Positions 23,361-31,756 of a stretch of DNA of 38,078 bases are shown here, one piece after another (positions within the stretch are counted from its first letter, which is position 1; each line of letters starts with the position of its first letter). The notes beneath the pieces are model-generated. The model was given only the letters and a program-made list of their open reading frames with translations, searched no databases and was not told the DNA's origin. The translations under genes were made by a program, and so were the position numbers. The stretch is from an uncultured Marmoricola sp. (GTDB taxonomy: Bacteria > Actinomycetota > Actinomycetes > Propionibacteriales > Nocardioidaceae), in assembly GCF_943913695.1 (NCBI RefSeq), contig NZ_CALTZE010000018.1:1-38078 (forward strand), read 5' to 3'.

Positions 23361-24022
23361 GGGTTTCTGACCTAAAGCGATAAGTGGGCGGAAATTGGGC
23401 ACTTTTGGTGGGCGCTTGGCCGCGGCACCACGGGAGTAGTGACCCACCTGCCGTCGCTGTGGACACGAGGAGAGCTACTCCTGGTGTGGCCGGCGACGTG
23501 CGAGTTGCATCGCATCCTGGCATTCAAGTCCGCTGGAACCCGTTCCGAGGTAGTCGGTCGGGGCGGGACACCGTTGGCCCGGCGGAGTACGCGCTAAGGC
23601 GATGGACTCGTTGGCTGTGATCTACGCGGCTGTTGTTGGACCTGGCGCCTGATCGGACGTTTGCGAGGACCCGACGATTCGTCTTCGAGTTTGGTGGCGA
23701 GCGGCTTCTGGGATGAGGGCGAGCTGCTCTCCTCCTGCGCCGGTGTCGTCGGCACAGCTCAGGCCGGGCACCTTCGGCGCCGGAACTCCCCGCCCTCCTG
23801 ACCGGCCCGCGGGTCGGATGTCGCTCCACGGCAATCTCGACTGGCTGCCCGGCTTGCGGATGACACGGGCGCTTCGACAGCGGACTCCGTCGATGTCGTG
23901 GCACGGTGCGCGGACGCGGACTGGGTCATCGCGCCGGCCGATCCCCGGTCCGCCTGAGCCACGATTCTCCAACGGTTTAGACGTGTTCGGCCGGTAGGCT
24001 TTGCCAAGGAGGTGCATCGACA
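23361..24022. other. gene-poor left border of the presumed island
   Basis: No convincing gene is seen in these 660 bp on either strand: short frames lack ribosome binding sites and recognisable domains. Base composition is less GC-extreme and no longer shows strong third-position bias. The last bases hold a -10-like TAGGCT (23995-24000) and AAGGAGG (24006-24012) for the antitoxin gene. It probably contains decayed mobile DNA. Confidence 0.5.
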
Positions 24023-24352
24023 TTGACCGCAGCAGCGATTGACCCGGAGCCGATTCCCCTGACAAGGGACTCGGCAGGGCGACTCATGGTCATCGGCACC
24101 CGCGTTCCGCTGGACACCCTGGTTGCCGCCTTCGGGCGCGGCGACTCGCCCGAGGCGATCCACGAGTCCTATCCCACGGTTGCACTCGGCGACATCTACG
24201 CCGTCTTCACGTACTGCGTGCGTCACCGCGACGACGTCAATGCCTACCTCGCCGGGCGCGCCCAGCAGCGCGGTGCACAGCGAGCCGATATAGAGGCACG
24301 TTTTCCGCCCGAGGGGCTGCGCGCCAAGCTTCTCGACCGACCGAACGCATGA
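24023..24352 (+). CDS. DUF433 family antitoxin-like protein
   Basis: A 109-residue DUF433 protein. The family core is GRLMVIGTRVPLDTLVAAFGRGDSPEAIHESYPTVALGDIYAVFTYC, a winged-helix-like fold. DUF433 genes are commonly paired with DUF5615 (PIN-like) genes as toxin-antitoxin modules, as here. The start is TTG 24023 with AAGGAGG at 24006-24012; the weak start codon could limit its level. Its stop overlaps the partner's ATG (ATGA). Confidence 0.85.
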   Translation: MTAAAIDPEPIPLTRDSAGRLMVIGTRVPLDTLVAAFGRGDSPEAIHESYPTVALGDIYAVFTYCVRHRDDVNAYLAGRAQQRGAQRADIEARFPPEGLRAKLLDRPNA

Positions 24353-24705
24353 CGATCAGGTTCCTCGCTGACGAGAACTTCGACCACAAGACACTCACGG
24401 GCATCAAGCGGCGCGAGCCGAATCTCGACATCGTCGCCGTCCAGGAGGTCGGCCTGCGCGAGGTCGACGACGTGCAGATCCTTGAGTGGGCTGCCGAGGA
24501 GGACCGCATCGTGGTCACGCACGACGTGTCGACCTTCGCCGACTTCGCCTATGAGCGCGTTGCCGCCAGTCGGCCGATGCCCGGCGTCATCGAGATCCCG
24601 GAGAGCGTTCCGCGGTCGGTGATCATCGACGAGCTCATCCTGATCGCCGGCGCCAGCGAGTCGGCCGATTGGCAGAACCGGGTTGTCTACCTGCCGCTTC
24701 GCTGA
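24349..24705 (+). CDS. DUF5615 PIN-like toxin-type protein
   Basis: A 118-residue DUF5615 protein with a PIN/Mut7-C-like arrangement of acidic residues: FLADENFDHKT at the N-terminus and EDRIVVTHDVSTFADFAYERV in the middle. These are the presumed metal ligands of an RNase. It is translationally coupled to the DUF433 antitoxin. Its location between the tRNA and the integrase suggests an addiction module that stabilises the island. Toxicity is inferred from the family only. Confidence 0.83.
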   Translation: MTIRFLADENFDHKTLTGIKRREPNLDIVAVQEVGLREVDDVQILEWAAEEDRIVVTHDVSTFADFAYERVAASRPMPGVIEIPESVPRSVIIDELILIAGASESADWQNRVVYLPLR

Positions 24706-24865
24706 GGGAGCCCAGCGAGGGCTGAGTCGCCGAACTCGAACCGCTGCCACTGGCTGGACTCCTTGCGTTGGGCGCGTGGACGCGCCCGCCAGCGGAGCAA
24801 GAGACGCACCGCCCTCGCTGTGAACATGGCGAAGGCACTCTGCCGTCGGCGGCGCCGACGCCGCC

Positions 24866-26047
24866 TCACGTCGCTGGCGTCGTTGGCGGTCGGAACCGCT
24901 CGAGGTAGTCGGTCAGGTCGGGTGCCACCTTGGCCTTGTGGATGTAGTGCTCCAGGGTGATGTCCTCGTTGGCGTGCCCCAGCTGTGCTTGTGCTGCCTT
25001 CGAGTCGACCGTCTGGTCGATCAGCGTTGCGACCGACTTGCGGAAGGTGTGGAAGGTGACCCATTCGTAGGCGGTGTCATCGACTACCCGATTCCATAGC
25101 CGTTCCCAGTTGGAGACCTGGCGCCACGTCCCGTTGCGGGTCGTAAAAACGGCGCCGTTTCTGTTTGCGGGACTGTCGACCATCCGGCGCATCAAGATGT
25201 CGACGGCGAACGGGGGGAGAAACAGCGTCCGGTAGCCGGAGTCCGACTTCGTCCATGGCTGGCGAAATGTTCCCTTACCGGTCTCGGTGATGATCGTGCC
25301 CGACACTGTCAGGGTGGGGGTCTGCGAAGAGAGGTTGATCTCGGGGTAGATGAAGCCGGCGGCTTCTCCGATGCGGCATCCGGTGGCGAGCATCAGGTCG
25401 ACGATGTCGCGGAGGTCGGCTGTCATTCGCGGGCCGGGTCGAATGCGCTTCATCTCGGTGTCGATGAGCGCCCGGACCTCGTTGACCTGCTCGAAGTCGA
25501 GGTAGGTGATCGTCCTTCTCGGCCGTGAGATCCGAGCGACCTCTTTGACGGGGTTCGCTGGGATGGCGTCGTGTCGGACTGCGACGCCGAACATCTGGTG
25601 CAGGGCGTTGCGCAGCTTCGTTACGTCGGCGCCCGTAGCGGCTCGGTCCTTGATGACTCGGTCGATGACACTGGTGCGGCAGTCGCCGATTCGCCGGTGC
25701 CCGATGGCCGGGAGCACCTGGTTGTTCACTACGCTCCGGTAGGCGCGCAGCGAGTTGGCGCTGACGTTGTTGTCGACCTCTTTCTCCTTCAGCCAAAAGG
25801 CCGCCAGCTCGGTGATCGATTTCTGTCCGGTCAGTTCGCCGTCTCCGACATCGGAGCCCTTCAGTTCCTGCAGCTTTTGGACGAGTGCGGTTCGGGCGGC
25901 CGACTCGCTATGAGCGCGAGCGCGCTGTTTGGCTACGCGCCCGCTGAAGAGGGCATAGCGAGCCTCGGCTTGGTAAGTCCCGGTCGTGGTCCGCGTTACG
26001 CTGATCTTCCCCCAGGTCCCAGGGGGCAGCGGTGGCCGACCGCTCAC
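24866..26047 (-). CDS. int: tyrosine recombinase / integrase of the island
   Basis: A 393-residue phage-type integrase. An N-terminal arm-binding region (1-70) is followed by a SAM-like core-binding domain (75-175) and the catalytic domain with R225 (TGCRIGEA), K267 (WTKS), H333 and R336 (FHTFRKS), H358 (LGHANED) and nucleophile Y368 (LEHYI). All catalytic residues are present, so it should be active. The start GTG 26047 has a weak RBS. The excisionase-like gene lies directly upstream and tRNA-fMet 1.5 kb downstream, the arrangement of a tRNA-integrating element. Confidence 0.95.
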   Translation of the reverse strand: MSGRPPLPPGTWGKISVTRTTTGTYQAEARYALFSGRVAKQRARAHSESAARTALVQKLQELKGSDVGDGELTGQKSITELAAFWLKEKEVDNNVSANSLRAYRSVVNNQVLPAIGHRRIGDCRTSVIDRVIKDRAATGADVTKLRNALHQMFGVAVRHDAIPANPVKEVARISRPRRTITYLDFEQVNEVRALIDTEMKRIRPGPRMTADLRDIVDLMLATGCRIGEAAGFIYPEINLSSQTPTLTVSGTIITETGKGTFRQPWTKSDSGYRTLFLPPFAVDILMRRMVDSPANRNGAVFTTRNGTWRQVSNWERLWNRVVDDTAYEWVTFHTFRKSVATLIDQTVDSKAAQAQLGHANEDITLEHYIHKAKVAPDLTDYLERFRPPTTPAT

Positions 26048-26147
26048 AGGTCGGCCTGACGCGCAAGCGACGAACTGGTTTTCAGGGCAGATGAGTATCG
26101 AGACATGAGACTCCTCCGAGCCGGTGGTGGTCGCAATTCTAACGAGA

Positions 26148-26489
26148 TCAGGCTGGGCGCGCGTCGGTGTGGAGGTCGAGGTAGGTCTCGATCTCGCTGC
26201 GCCGGTAACGGATCCCGTTGCCGACTTTGATCGCGCGCGGTCCTCTGCTTCGGCTACGCCATTGGTACAGCGTGCCCTTCGGGACGCCTAGCCAGTCCGA
26301 TACCTGGTCGACGGTCAAGAGCGGGTCGTACATGCGACCAGTCGTCGGGGAAGTCGCGAGCCGGCTGAGCGTGCCGGTCGGTCCCGGGGCTCGTGCGGAG
26401 TGATCCTGCTTTGTTCTCGCCGCGACCGACGTCTCTCGTGCATCAAGTCGGGCTCGTGCCTGCCTTTGAGCTGCAGTTGGTCGTGCCAT
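26148..26489 (-). CDS. excisionase-like helix-turn-helix protein (MerR/AlpA type)
   Basis: A 113-residue protein. The C-terminal 60 residues form a winged-helix excisionase domain (LLTVDQVSDWLGVPKGTLYQ, then RSRGPRAIKVGNGIRYRRSEIETYLD). The N-terminal 50 residues are basic and low-complexity. A shorter start at the internal Met (MYDPLLTV) is possible. It lies 101 bp upstream of the integrase on the same strand and probably directs excision or regulates int. Confidence 0.88.
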   Translation of the reverse strand: MARPTAAQRQARARLDARETSVAARTKQDHSARAPGPTGTLSRLATSPTTGRMYDPLLTVDQVSDWLGVPKGTLYQWRSRSRGPRAIKVGNGIRYRRSEIETYLDLHTDARPA

Positions 26490-26560
26490 GGTGCTCAGTC
26501 CCTCACTCCGGTTGCGTCCGGGCCCAAGTGCTGCTTAGAGATTTTCTCGTTGTCTGACGG

Positions 26561-28195
26561 TCACCTAGGTGCGCGAGATCGCTCGGAGCGATCATTGGGT
26601 CCCCGATTCGTCTGGACGGGAAGAAGCCGCCCAACGCTCTGCTGGAGTTCGAGGTCGCGACCGCCGGCACCGGGCCAATCTCGCCGAGTCATGTCTCGAC
26701 TGCGCTGCTGGTGCGCGACGGGATCAAGTCGGCTGCACGTTGCGGCCGACGCGGCCTTGGCACTCGCTCGCCCAGCTTGATCGGTGGAGGCTCTCAGCGT
26801 CTCCTCGACCGGGCGTGGGAGCTTGAGCATGCGCTTAGCTCGGATGTCGGCCGGAGAGACCCAGACGACGTCGCCGGAGGGATCTGGTGTGGCAAGGCCA
26901 GCCTCGATGTCGTTGTGGGCGCGGTGGGAGAGCGCGCGTGCTCGACCGACGAGGCCGGGCTGGCTTGCCTTCTCGGCGAGGACGTCGGCGAGCTCTGGGG
27001 CGCTCTCGATCGCGGCCAGGGTCGCGTTGAGCGCACGCTCGAGGCCGGGGTGCTGGGCGATCACGTCTGGGGGAAAGGTGGTGGTGGCATCGTGGGTGAG
27101 CTCGCGATATGCGGCCCGGAGCTCGGCCGACGCGCGGAGCAGCTTGGAGTCGGGTCGATCGGTGGGGGCGGGGAGGTCGTCCCATCGGCTGCCCAGGTTG
27201 TTCCAGGCTCGACCGACCGCGTCGATCGACGCGGTGAGCCGGTCTCCTGATGGGCGGGCGGCGGCGGTCGTGGCCGCACGGTTGTGTGTGTCGGCGTCGA
27301 CCAGGAGCAGTCCGACGCCAGCGATGAGGGCTTGGGCGCGGCTCACGATGACGTTGTCGGCGGCCGAGGATCGGGCGGCCAGGGTTCGGTGGGCCTGGAT
27401 GTCCCAGCCGGCCAGGGCGCGCGGAATTCGGCTGTGGTCGTCCGGAGGTCGGCGCGCCTCGCCGGCGACGCCGGCGACGAGCCCGCCGGCGAGGTATCGG
27501 CCGGCGATCGCCTCCGCGGTGGCGAATCGGCCCACCCACGTCGCGGTCGGTGCGACGACGTACGGGGAGTGGACCGTGGACAGCGACACCTTGCGGCCGG
27601 CCTGACGGGCCTCCCGGTATCGGTCGTGGCCGTGAGCGTGCAAGGCGACATTGCCGGCGTGCGCGGCCACGTAGAGCGAGTGCATGGTCCTGGACCGGGC
27701 TGCCTGGAGGTCCCCGCGCAGCGGGGCGCCCTGGCCGGAGATCTCGGGGCCGAAGCGGCGGACCAGGCTGCCTGCCGATTGCAGCGTCTCGGTCATGTGC
27801 GCGACGCGGTGGTCAGGGTCTCCGCGGCCAGGCCACCCGGCACCGAGGCTGCTGTCGATGGTGCCGGCCTGGGCGACCAGGCGCTCCATGGGCCGCTCGT
27901 GCGGCTCGTCGGCGTAGCCGGTGCGGGGCAGGGCTGCCCAGAGCTCGCCGGCGGCCGTCACGAGGGCCGGCCAGCCTCGCACCAGTCCGCCCGCGTGGTC
28001 GCCGTCGACGTCGAGTAGCAGGAGCCGCGCCTGGTGGTCGACGTCGGCGAGCATCTCGCCCACGGTGCGGATGTCACCGGTCGTGAAGGGGACCGCGTCG
28101 GCGTCGAATAGCTCCGCCTCGACCGCGGCGAACGAGACGCCGCCGGCGGTGGCCCCGGGGGGAGCTGGGATGGGTGGTCGCGGGTCAGCAGTCAA
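26561..28195 (-). CDS. unknown 544-residue mobile-element protein
   Basis: A mostly helical 544-residue protein with no transmembrane segment and no motif I can name. Recognisable features are many His-containing stretches (SLYVAAHAGNVALHAHGHDRYREARQAG), Arg/Ala-rich helices and a low-complexity polar C-terminus. The start is TTG 28195, overlapping the upstream gene by 11 bp, with AGAGG upstream. It belongs to a four-gene minus-strand run ending in excisionase and integrase, so a role in transfer, replication or partition of the element is possible but not shown. Confidence 0.65.
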   Translation of the reverse strand: MTADPRPPIPAPPGATAGGVSFAAVEAELFDADAVPFTTGDIRTVGEMLADVDHQARLLLLDVDGDHAGGLVRGWPALVTAAGELWAALPRTGYADEPHERPMERLVAQAGTIDSSLGAGWPGRGDPDHRVAHMTETLQSAGSLVRRFGPEISGQGAPLRGDLQAARSRTMHSLYVAAHAGNVALHAHGHDRYREARQAGRKVSLSTVHSPYVVAPTATWVGRFATAEAIAGRYLAGGLVAGVAGEARRPPDDHSRIPRALAGWDIQAHRTLAARSSAADNVIVSRAQALIAGVGLLLVDADTHNRAATTAAARPSGDRLTASIDAVGRAWNNLGSRWDDLPAPTDRPDSKLLRASAELRAAYRELTHDATTTFPPDVIAQHPGLERALNATLAAIESAPELADVLAEKASQPGLVGRARALSHRAHNDIEAGLATPDPSGDVVWVSPADIRAKRMLKLPRPVEETLRASTDQAGRASAKAASAATCSRLDPVAHQQRSRDMTRRDWPGAGGRDLELQQSVGRLLPVQTNRGPNDRSERSRAPR

Positions 28196-28646
28196 GGTGC
28201 TGTGCCTCTCGGAGCAGGTCGCACACGTCGACCACCAGCTGCGAGCCGTGGACCAGGTCAGCGCGCCACACGGGCAGCGGCCGGCTCAGCTCCTCGACCT
28301 CGGTGAGCAGCTGCACCACGGTGCGCTCGTCGAGCTCGTCGAGCTCGTCGACCTCGACCTCGAGGTCTGAATCGAGGTATGACTCGAGGTCTGACTTGGC
28401 GTCACTGGGGTCCTCGGGGAGGAGCAGCTGGGTCTGCCCGTGGGCGAGGTAGATGCCCAGGCCGAGGGAGTGCAGGGGCGAGGTCGGGCCGTCCTCGTCG
28501 GCGCGGGCCCAGACGGTTCTGGCGGCTTGGTGGAGCAGTTGCGACATCGAGTCGAGGCGGCGCCGGACGTCCTGAGGAGTCTCGTCGGGGCCGTGCTCGA
28601 GGACCTGGCCCAGGGCCGGGCTCGTGGGGTCGGTGCTGGGGTTCAT
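28185..28646 (-). CDS. unknown acidic 153-residue protein
   Basis: A 153-residue acidic helical protein with a repetitive ESYLDSDLEVEVDELDELDE stretch near residue 90-108, and QDVRRRLDSMSQLLHQAARTVWARADEDG in the N-terminal half. Start ATG 28646 has GGAGGC about 6 nt upstream, a good RBS. It heads the minus-strand run toward the integrase and overlaps the next gene. The family is unrecognised; the acidic repeat might mimic DNA or bind a basic partner, which is speculation. Confidence 0.65.
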   Translation of the reverse strand: MNPSTDPTSPALGQVLEHGPDETPQDVRRRLDSMSQLLHQAARTVWARADEDGPTSPLHSLGLGIYLAHGQTQLLLPEDPSDAKSDLESYLDSDLEVEVDELDELDERTVVQLLTEVEELSRPLPVWRADLVHGSQLVVDVCDLLREAQHLDC

Positions 28647-28895
28647 GGCCGTGCCTCCGGATCTCGTGTGGGTCGGCGCCCCGGGGGAGCCGCCGTCCTC
28701 ATCAAGCCACGTCGGGAGGCGCCGGCGCCGGCCGGCAAGTCGGGCCTGGGGAAAACCGGGTTGATGTCGGTGGCTGGGCACAAACTGGTCACGGTCGCCT
28801 AGGTCGCGTCGAGGTCGTCGGACGATCACCGACACGCCAAGTCGGCCAATAAGCACTAGTGGCGACAGGCCACGGGCGACAGGAGGCTGATGACG

Positions 28896-29795
28896 ATGAA
28901 GATCTCGATGACGGTATTGAAGGCGACGACGTTCTGGCCGGCTGCGCTGGTCAGCTTCGTGCTGTTCATGGTGGTCGTGGCGCTCGTGCCGCCGTTCTTG
29001 TCGCTGCCGCTGGTGCTGGCGGTGACGGCCGTGCTGGTGGTGCTGGCCAGCGGTCGGCTCGAGGAGCCGACGGTCGGGCTGCTGACCGCCGCCCGGGCCG
29101 CGACCGCGGGGGAGCGGCAGGTGATGGGGGCCGTCGTCGACGGGCTGGCCCGGGTCGGGGTGACCGACCTCGGGTTGCTGGTGCGCCGTCGCCAGCGTGC
29201 CTCGACGCCGGCGGTGACGGTTCTGGGTCGACGCTCGCTGGTGCTGACTCCTGGGCTGGTCGAGGCCGTGTACCGCGGCTGGGTGTACGCCGACGAGGTC
29301 GTGGTGCTGGTGGCGCAGGCGGTCGCGGCGCGGCGTGCACGGCGTCCTCGCGCCGAGCTCGCGGGCTTGGTGGCCACGAGCCCGTGGCGCGCGGTTGTCA
29401 TGGTCTTCCGACGGGTGGGTGCGGCGTTCGCCTGGCTGCCGTTCATGGGGATGGCCTGGGCGCTGCGCGGTGTGGTCGCGGTGATCTGCGTGCTGCAGTC
29501 GGTCGTCGAGGGGCGAGCAGTTGTCGGGTTGCTGGGCGGCGCCGTGATCGTCCTGACCTACCTGGTGCCGGCCGCCGGCCGAGCGCTGCAGGCGCGCACC
29601 GAGGCGATCGGGGACCAGTTCGTTGTCGACCAGCGCCTGGGCGGCGTACTCGCCCGGCTCCTGACCCGCTACGACCACCCGACCACCGTGGAGCGGCTCC
29701 GCCACCTCGATCAGCAGCCACCGCCGCCCGTGCCGGGCCCGACGGCGCCGCTGGCGACGCAGCTGATGCCCCTGACGTCGTTCTCGCTGAACTGA
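28896..29795 (+). CDS. membrane protein with degenerate M48-peptidase-like region
   Basis: A 299-residue protein. Two N-terminal transmembrane helices (about 13-55) and two later ones (about 175-235) flank a cytoplasmic part reading VLGRRSLVLTPGLVEAVYRGWVYADEVVVLVAQAVAARRARR. This resembles the M48 peptidase active-site region, but the HExxH is replaced by VLVAQAVA, so it cannot bind zinc in the usual way. ATG 28896 gives a spacing of 9 to AGGAGG (28881-28886); ATG 28890 is too close. It is divergent from the 153-residue gene with a 249-bp control region between. Confidence 0.65.
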   Translation: MKISMTVLKATTFWPAALVSFVLFMVVVALVPPFLSLPLVLAVTAVLVVLASGRLEEPTVGLLTAARAATAGERQVMGAVVDGLARVGVTDLGLLVRRRQRASTPAVTVLGRRSLVLTPGLVEAVYRGWVYADEVVVLVAQAVAARRARRPRAELAGLVATSPWRAVVMVFRRVGAAFAWLPFMGMAWALRGVVAVICVLQSVVEGRAVVGLLGGAVIVLTYLVPAAGRALQARTEAIGDQFVVDQRLGGVLARLLTRYDHPTTVERLRHLDQQPPPPVPGPTAPLATQLMPLTSFSLN

Positions 29796-29809
29796 AGCGG
29801 AGGAGCTCT

Positions 29810-29977
29810 GTGACGTCTGCTCGAACATCGGCGTTGCCCGCGGGGCTACGCGCGACGCTGGAGCCGAGCTGGCATGAAGTTCCGCGCCTGGTGTGGGTCG
29901 CAGCCCGCGCGTACGCCCCTGGTCGGGGGCGTGGCGTGTTCGCAGTTGCTGCCGGAGTCTGCTCGGTCGTGGTGTAG
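29810..29977 (+). CDS. short ORF, possibly the N-terminal part of an interrupted gene
   Basis: GTG 29810 has GGAGGAG about 5 nt upstream. The 55-residue frame (TSARTSALPAGLRATLEPSW ... RLVWVAARAYAPGRG) ends at TAG 29975-29977. The same frame continues open for another 204 codons into the next entry. Either this is a real small protein followed by another gene, or the two were once one gene. Confidence 0.4.
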   Translation: MTSARTSALPAGLRATLEPSWHEVPRLVWVAARAYAPGRGRGVFAVAAGVCSVVV

Positions 29978-29989
29978 CTGCCTTCGCTG

Positions 29990-30589
29990 GTGAGCCTGCG
30001 CGCCGCTCGTCGGCTGATTGTGCTCGATGGACACGCCCTGGTCGCGTTAGAACGTGTGGACCGGCGCCGCGGGCTCGCCGAGCTGTGGTGGCCGGCGCTT
30101 GCAGGTCTCGCCGCGATCGCGGTCGTTGTATCTGCTTGGGGAGCCGTGGCGACTGGTTGCGCAGTGGCGGCTCTGCGTCTGGGAATCGGCGTCCAAGTCA
30201 GCGCCGCTGTTGCCGTTGCGATCACGGGCATTCCTACGCTGGTGGGAGCGTTGGTAGTGGCCCCGGTGTGGGCCTCAGGCTCCCCGCGCAAGATGCGCGC
30301 GCTGGCGTCGTCGCTTGGCGCCGAGCATCCCGGCGTGCCGGTATGGAGGCTTGGCGCTCTTGCGGCGTGGCCCCACCGGTCCGGACACGGAACGGCGCTG
30401 TTGAACCAGCTCCTTGCCGAGCGCCGTGGCGTGCTCAGCGAGAGTTGCATCATCGCTTGGCCCCGGACCTCCCAAGTGCGAGCTTGGTATCGGGAGCGGT
30501 TCGGTATGCGCGAGCACACCGACGGTGGCGGGCTCTTCCTTCAGCCCCTCTCGAACCCCGGTGAGCTCGGCTACTCGTCGTTCCCGTAG
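29990..30589 (+). CDS. membrane protein with GNAT-like C-terminus
   Basis: A 199-residue protein from GTG 29990, which has no SD of its own. Two hydrophobic helices (LAGLAAIAVVVSAWGAVATG and VSAAVAVAITGIPTLVGALV) are followed by a GNAT-like segment: HRSGHGTALLNQLLAERRG resembles the acetyl-CoA pyrophosphate loop R-x-x-G-x-G/A, and VRAWYRERFGMREH resembles the terminal GNAT strand-helix. The fold is shortened, so acetyltransferase activity is doubtful. It is in frame with the preceding short ORF across a single TAG. Confidence 0.55.
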   Translation: MSLRAARRLIVLDGHALVALERVDRRRGLAELWWPALAGLAAIAVVVSAWGAVATGCAVAALRLGIGVQVSAAVAVAITGIPTLVGALVVAPVWASGSPRKMRALASSLGAEHPGVPVWRLGALAAWPHRSGHGTALLNQLLAERRGVLSESCIIAWPRTSQVRAWYRERFGMREHTDGGGLFLQPLSNPGELGYSSFP

Positions 30590-30702
30590 TCGTGGCGGTC
30601 GGGCACGCCTGAGGTCGAGTAGTGGACGCAGCCGCGGCCGTCGCCGGCGTGGGGATGGTGGTCCATGCACGGCAGCCCGGAGAGGGTGTGGGAACACTCC
30701 AC
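30571..30702 (-). CDS. possible small Cys/His-rich protein
   Basis: A 43-residue frame from GTG 30702: VECSHTLSGLPCMDHHPHAG then DGRGCVHYSTSGVPDRHDYG. Three Cys and several His are spaced like a zinc-binding knuckle. No strong RBS is seen; it overlaps the 3' end of the GNAT-like gene. Supported only by the metal-ligand-like pattern. Confidence 0.3.
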   Translation of the reverse strand: MECSHTLSGLPCMDHHPHAGDGRGCVHYSTSGVPDRHDYGNDE

Positions 30703-30865
30703 CCACCTGGTGCGGGGCCGACTGGACCGGCTGGGCCGGGCGGAAGGCACGGGCGGGTGGCCGTGGCATGCGGCGGCGCCATAGGAGCGGTAGTCCGCAT
30801 GGCGGCTCCTAGCGGCGCGGGCCACCGCGGCGGCGCCGGTCGAAGCCGGCGGGCTGCTGCTGGTG

Positions 30866-31057
30866 CTAGGCGGCGGTGTCGGTGTAGTCGTGCTGCCGGC
30901 CGGAGCGCTGCACCTCGGAGATCTCGGCGTCGGGGGAGCGGTCCTCGTCCATGCCGGCGGCCCGCTCCAGGGCCGCCTCACCGGCGCTGATCTCCGCTGA
31001 GCGCCTGCGGGCCTCTTCCTCGAGCTCGGCCTCGTGACGAGCTGCGTCGTCGCTCAT
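30866..31057 (-). CDS. small highly charged helical protein
   Basis: A 63-residue protein starting MSDDAARHEAELEEEARRRS, nearly all helix with alternating Glu and Arg, ending in polar residues (QRSGRQHDYTDTAA). ATG 31057 has GGGCGG about 6 nt upstream. It lies downstream of the nuclease gene on the same strand with a 129-bp gap. No family recognised. Confidence 0.5.
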   Translation of the reverse strand: MSDDAARHEAELEEEARRRSAEISAGEAALERAAGMDEDRSPDAEISEVQRSGRQHDYTDTAA

Positions 31058-31186
31058 GATGTTCCGCCCTTGTGCCTTGAGTTGTGGCCGGCACCTGGAC
31101 GGGCCGGCCGGTGTTGGTCTCCTAGGTCCCGCCGGGCGGTGGGAGCGATCACGTGCGACCACTTGTCTCGGACCGGTGTGTACGCC

Positions 31187-31756
31187 TCAGCAGGCGTCCC
31201 ACAGCCCTCGTGCGTCGTCCTGGGCGTCCTGGGCCGCCAGCTGGTGCTCCGAGGCCCGCGCGAGGGGTGGCTCGGAGTCGTAGAGTCGGGCGGCGCCGGC
31301 GGCGAGCATCGTCGTGGAGAGGTCCTCGCCCTGGTGGTCGACGTAGCGCAGGAGCCGGCCGTAGACGTCGCGGTCGGACTGCCGGGGGTCGGCGGTGAGG
31401 GTCACCGTGGCGCCTGGCGGTGTCAGACCGGCCAGGAGTTCGGTCGCGGTGTCGCCGTAGCAGTCGGCCGGTTCGCTGCCGTGGGCGATCTCGGGGGCGT
31501 CGATCCCGAGCAGGCGGACTCGGCCGAGGTCGCGGCCGCCGCGTGTCTGGACGCGCACGGTGTCGCCGTCGACGACGCCGGTCACTCGCGCGGTGGCCAC
31601 TGACGAGGCGGCTGGCGTGCCGGCGGCTGCGGGGTGGTCGTCGCTGGCGCCGGGGTCGCTGAGGAGCGCGGCGAGTGAGGTGCCGGCCAGCCCCGCGCTG
31701 GCGGCGGCCGCCACGGCGAGCGTCGCTGCAAGCGCGATTGGGTGGCGGGCTCTCAC
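31187..31756 (-). CDS. exported thermonuclease (SNase-fold) protein
   Basis: A 189-residue protein. An N-terminal signal or anchor (HPIALAATLAVAAAASAGLAG) is followed by an SNase/TNase domain: ARVTGVVDGDTVRVQ, LGRVRLLGIDAPEIAHG and the catalytic segment SDRDVYGRLLRYV. The metal Asp, catalytic Glu/Arg and second Arg positions all have counterparts. It should cleave DNA or RNA outside the membrane. Start GTG 31756 overlaps the stop of the DnaA-domain gene (GTGA), so the two are coupled. Confidence 0.88.
   Translation of the reverse strand: MRARHPIALAATLAVAAAASAGLAGTSLAALLSDPGASDDHPAAAGTPAASSVATARVTGVVDGDTVRVQTRGGRDLGRVRLLGIDAPEIAHGSEPADCYGDTATELLAGLTPPGATVTLTADPRQSDRDVYGRLLRYVDHQGEDLSTTMLAAGAARLYDSEPPLARASEHQLAAQDAQDDARGLWDAC

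Noticed and set aside
23361..24022. Small genes in the island border
   Set aside because: Frames here lack SD sequences, recognisable domains and codon bias; no call is justified.
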